A stretch of DNA of 64,000 nucleotides from NCBI GenBank assembly GCA_900149785.2, contig FSSI02000007.1, positions 1 through 64,000 on the forward strand. Direction: 5' to 3'. Position 1 is the first letter of the stretch. The number at the start of each line of letters is the position of its first letter. This document shows positions 62,994 to 64,000 of this stretch, in pieces. The position numbers and the translations under genes were made by a program. The notes below the pieces were generated by a model. It was given only the letters and a program-made list of their open reading frames with translations, ran no database searches and had not been told where the DNA came from. Origin of the DNA: Sodalinema lacuna_A. GTDB lineage: Bacteria > Cyanobacteriota > Cyanobacteriia > Cyanobacteriales > Geitlerinemataceae.

Positions 62994-63338
62994 CTAACGT
63001 CGCTGTTGTCCCTCCAACCAACGCCCCAGTAACAGACTCCCGCTGATACAGGTGACGACAACCACCACCCCGAGCCAGGGAGAAGGGCGATCGCGGGGTT
63101 CCTCGGATCTCATCCCCACATAACGAGGATGACTCAGGAGGATAAAGGCCGCGATCGCCGCCAGCAGCAAACTCGCCCAAATCCCCAATCCCCAAGCCAC
63201 TAAACGCCAGGGAAACCCCTCACGACGGGAGGACTTCGAGGGTGCAAACCGTCGCCAATGCTGTACCTGTCGCTCTTGTTCTGGGGTTAGTTTTCCCAGA
63301 GAATCCGGTTTAGGCGGTTCGGGAGGGGATGGACTCAA
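62994..63338 (-). CDS. Two-helix membrane protein of unknown function
   Basis: 114 residues. A Pro-rich cytoplasmic N-terminus (SPSPPEPPKPDSLGKL), then a basic stretch (FAPSKSSRREGFPWRL), and membrane helices at about 47-68 and 88-103. It ends QQRR. I recognise no family. It lies between the cyclase and miaE on the same strand. Confidence 0.65.
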   Translation of the reverse strand: MSPSPPEPPKPDSLGKLTPEQERQVQHWRRFAPSKSSRREGFPWRLVAWGLGIWASLLLAAIAAFILLSHPRYVGMRSEEPRDRPSPWLGVVVVVTCISGSLLLGRWLEGQQRR

Positions 63339-63354
63339 AACTCACCAGCCCAAA

Positions 63355-63470
63355 AGTGTCTAACTAGGATGGTCTAACTCGGATCGTCTAACGTATAGGT
63401 CTAACGATGCGTCTAACGATGCGTCTAACGATGCGTCTAACGATGCGTCTAACGATGCGTCTAACTATGA
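63355..63470. repeat. 12-bp tandem repeat at the miaE stop
   Basis: Five exact GTCTAACGATGC units (63399-63458), flanked by degenerate GTCTAAC units on both sides. The TAG stop of miaE (63461-63463) lies in the edge unit, and each further unit repeats TAG in the same frame. Confidence 0.93.
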
Positions 63471-64000
63471 ATGCGTGGTTGCGGGTGCAACGTCGCTAAA
63501 ATCGCCGACTCCGCCTGAGCGAGTTCTCTGAGGCGGCGATTGACCACATTTCGGGGAAACTCGTTGTTGGCTAAAATCCAGAAAATCCCATAGTGACGGG
63601 CTTCCGACGCCATCAAACTGCGGTAAAATTCCGCCAACTCCCGGTCTGGTAAATGAGTCGCCAACAGGCCTAACCGTTCATGCGATCGCGCCTCAATCAG
63701 CCCTGAAACCAGCAACAAATCCAGTTTACGCTCCGGCTCATTATGACGCAATTGTCGCTTTAACTGCGACGCATAAGGAGGTGCATTCAACGGTGCTAAG
63801 GGAATCCCCCGTTCCTCTAAAATTTGGTTCACCTGGCGGAAATGGTCCAATTCCTCCTCGGCCAACCGCGTCAATTCCCGCAACAGAGGTCCATCGGAGG
63901 GATAGCGACACATTAAATTGAGCGCATTAGCCGCCGCCTTGCGTTCACAATGGGAGTGATCCAGGAGTACAGTATCGAGATGGGCGATCGCCTGCTCAAT
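63461..64000 (-). CDS. miaE: tRNA-(ms2io6A)-hydroxylase MiaE-like, N-terminus outside the window
   Basis: The frame is open to the window edge, 179 residues visible (the frame reads back through LDHSHCERKAAANALNL). Di-iron ligands of the ferritin-like fold are apparent: E in CERKAA, ExxH in EEELDHF, E in SGLIEARSHER, and ExxH in ASEARHYGIF. MiaE hydroxylates the modified A37 of tRNAs. The C-terminus RIHS runs into a 12-bp tandem array. Confidence 0.9.
   Translation of the reverse strand: MEQAIAHLDTVLLDHSHCERKAAANALNLMCRYPSDGPLLRELTRLAEEELDHFRQVNQILEERGIPLAPLNAPPYASQLKRQLRHNEPERKLDLLLVSGLIEARSHERLGLLATHLPDRELAEFYRSLMASEARHYGIFWILANNEFPRNVVNRRLRELAQAESAILATLHPQPRIHS

Overview
The window is chromosomal DNA from a cyanobacterium, most likely a filamentous, phycobilisome-containing, Oscillatoriales-like strain. 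Several things support this. The orange carotenoid protein and its recovery protein are present. The ferredoxin-NADP reductase carries a CpcD-like linker domain. There are NDH-1 subunits NdhF and two NdhD paralogues, acyl-lipid desaturase DesC, PII, a cyanobacterial GAF-GAF-PAS adenylate cyclase, and dense HIP1 octamers (GCGATCGC). Heptanucleotide short tandem repeats of the cyanobacterial STRR kind recur. The species is an inference. Two ambiguous bases (16483 and 23273) point to a draft assembly.

Layout. 0-0.4 kb: edge of an IS200/IS605-type tnpB with a divergent ribbon-helix-helix-like gene. 0.6-8.7 kb: clpS, ndhD (D2-like), a PAS/GGDEF/EAL phosphodiesterase, a methyltransferase, the ocp-frp photoprotection pair separated by a long structured spacer, and a CcmS-like gene. 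8.8-22.4 kb: TPR protein, GPH transporter, PhyH-type dioxygenase, ndhF1-ndhD1, an IS-like relic, thioredoxin, a Z-ISO/NnrU protein, petH, a photosystem II S4-domain protein, tRNA-Arg(CCG), desC. 22.5-31.3 kb: methionine gamma-lyase family enzyme, PEP-CTERM protein, the DUF3727-mltG-yqeG operon, quinone oxidoreductase, ffh, and an SmtA metallothionein of only 55 codons with a recognisable SmtB-type operator. 31.4-40.4 kb: murJ, sfsA, glnB behind a perfect NtcA box, two tandem pentapeptide-repeat paralogues, an ECF sigma/anti-sigma pair, a heptad-repeat coiled coil. 40.4-48.7 kb: an MtrA-like/thymidylate-synthase fusion divergent from a DUF39 homocysteine-synthesis gene, cinA, an orphan antitoxin-like gene, M32 carboxypeptidase, alr, DUF928. 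48.8-64 kb: SPOR protein, the glycogen-to-trehalose cluster glgX-treZ-treY-treH, mnmA, a truncated nuclease-like pseudogene, a CyaB1-like adenylate cyclase, a two-helix membrane protein, and miaE running off the edge.

How the genes work together. Photoprotection (OCP quenches phycobilisomes, FRP resets it), cyclic electron flow and NADPH production (NdhD/NdhF/PetH), nitrogen sensing (NtcA to PII), zinc homeostasis (SmtA), cell-wall supply (Alr, MurJ, MltG) and compatible-solute turnover (GlgX debranches glycogen, TreY and TreZ release trehalose, TreH hydrolyses it) are all represented. The mix is core genome, not a genomic island.

The most unusual structure is non-coding. Short tandem repeats are repeatedly anchored at gene ends. 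At about ten genes the repeat begins at or within a few bases of the stop codon, often duplicating the stop itself. At three others a pyrimidine-rich heptamer array sits where a ribosome-binding site would be. A small MITE-like family (three copies) and a 34-bp-period array of covarying hairpins at 25.3 kb are further candidates for undescribed elements.
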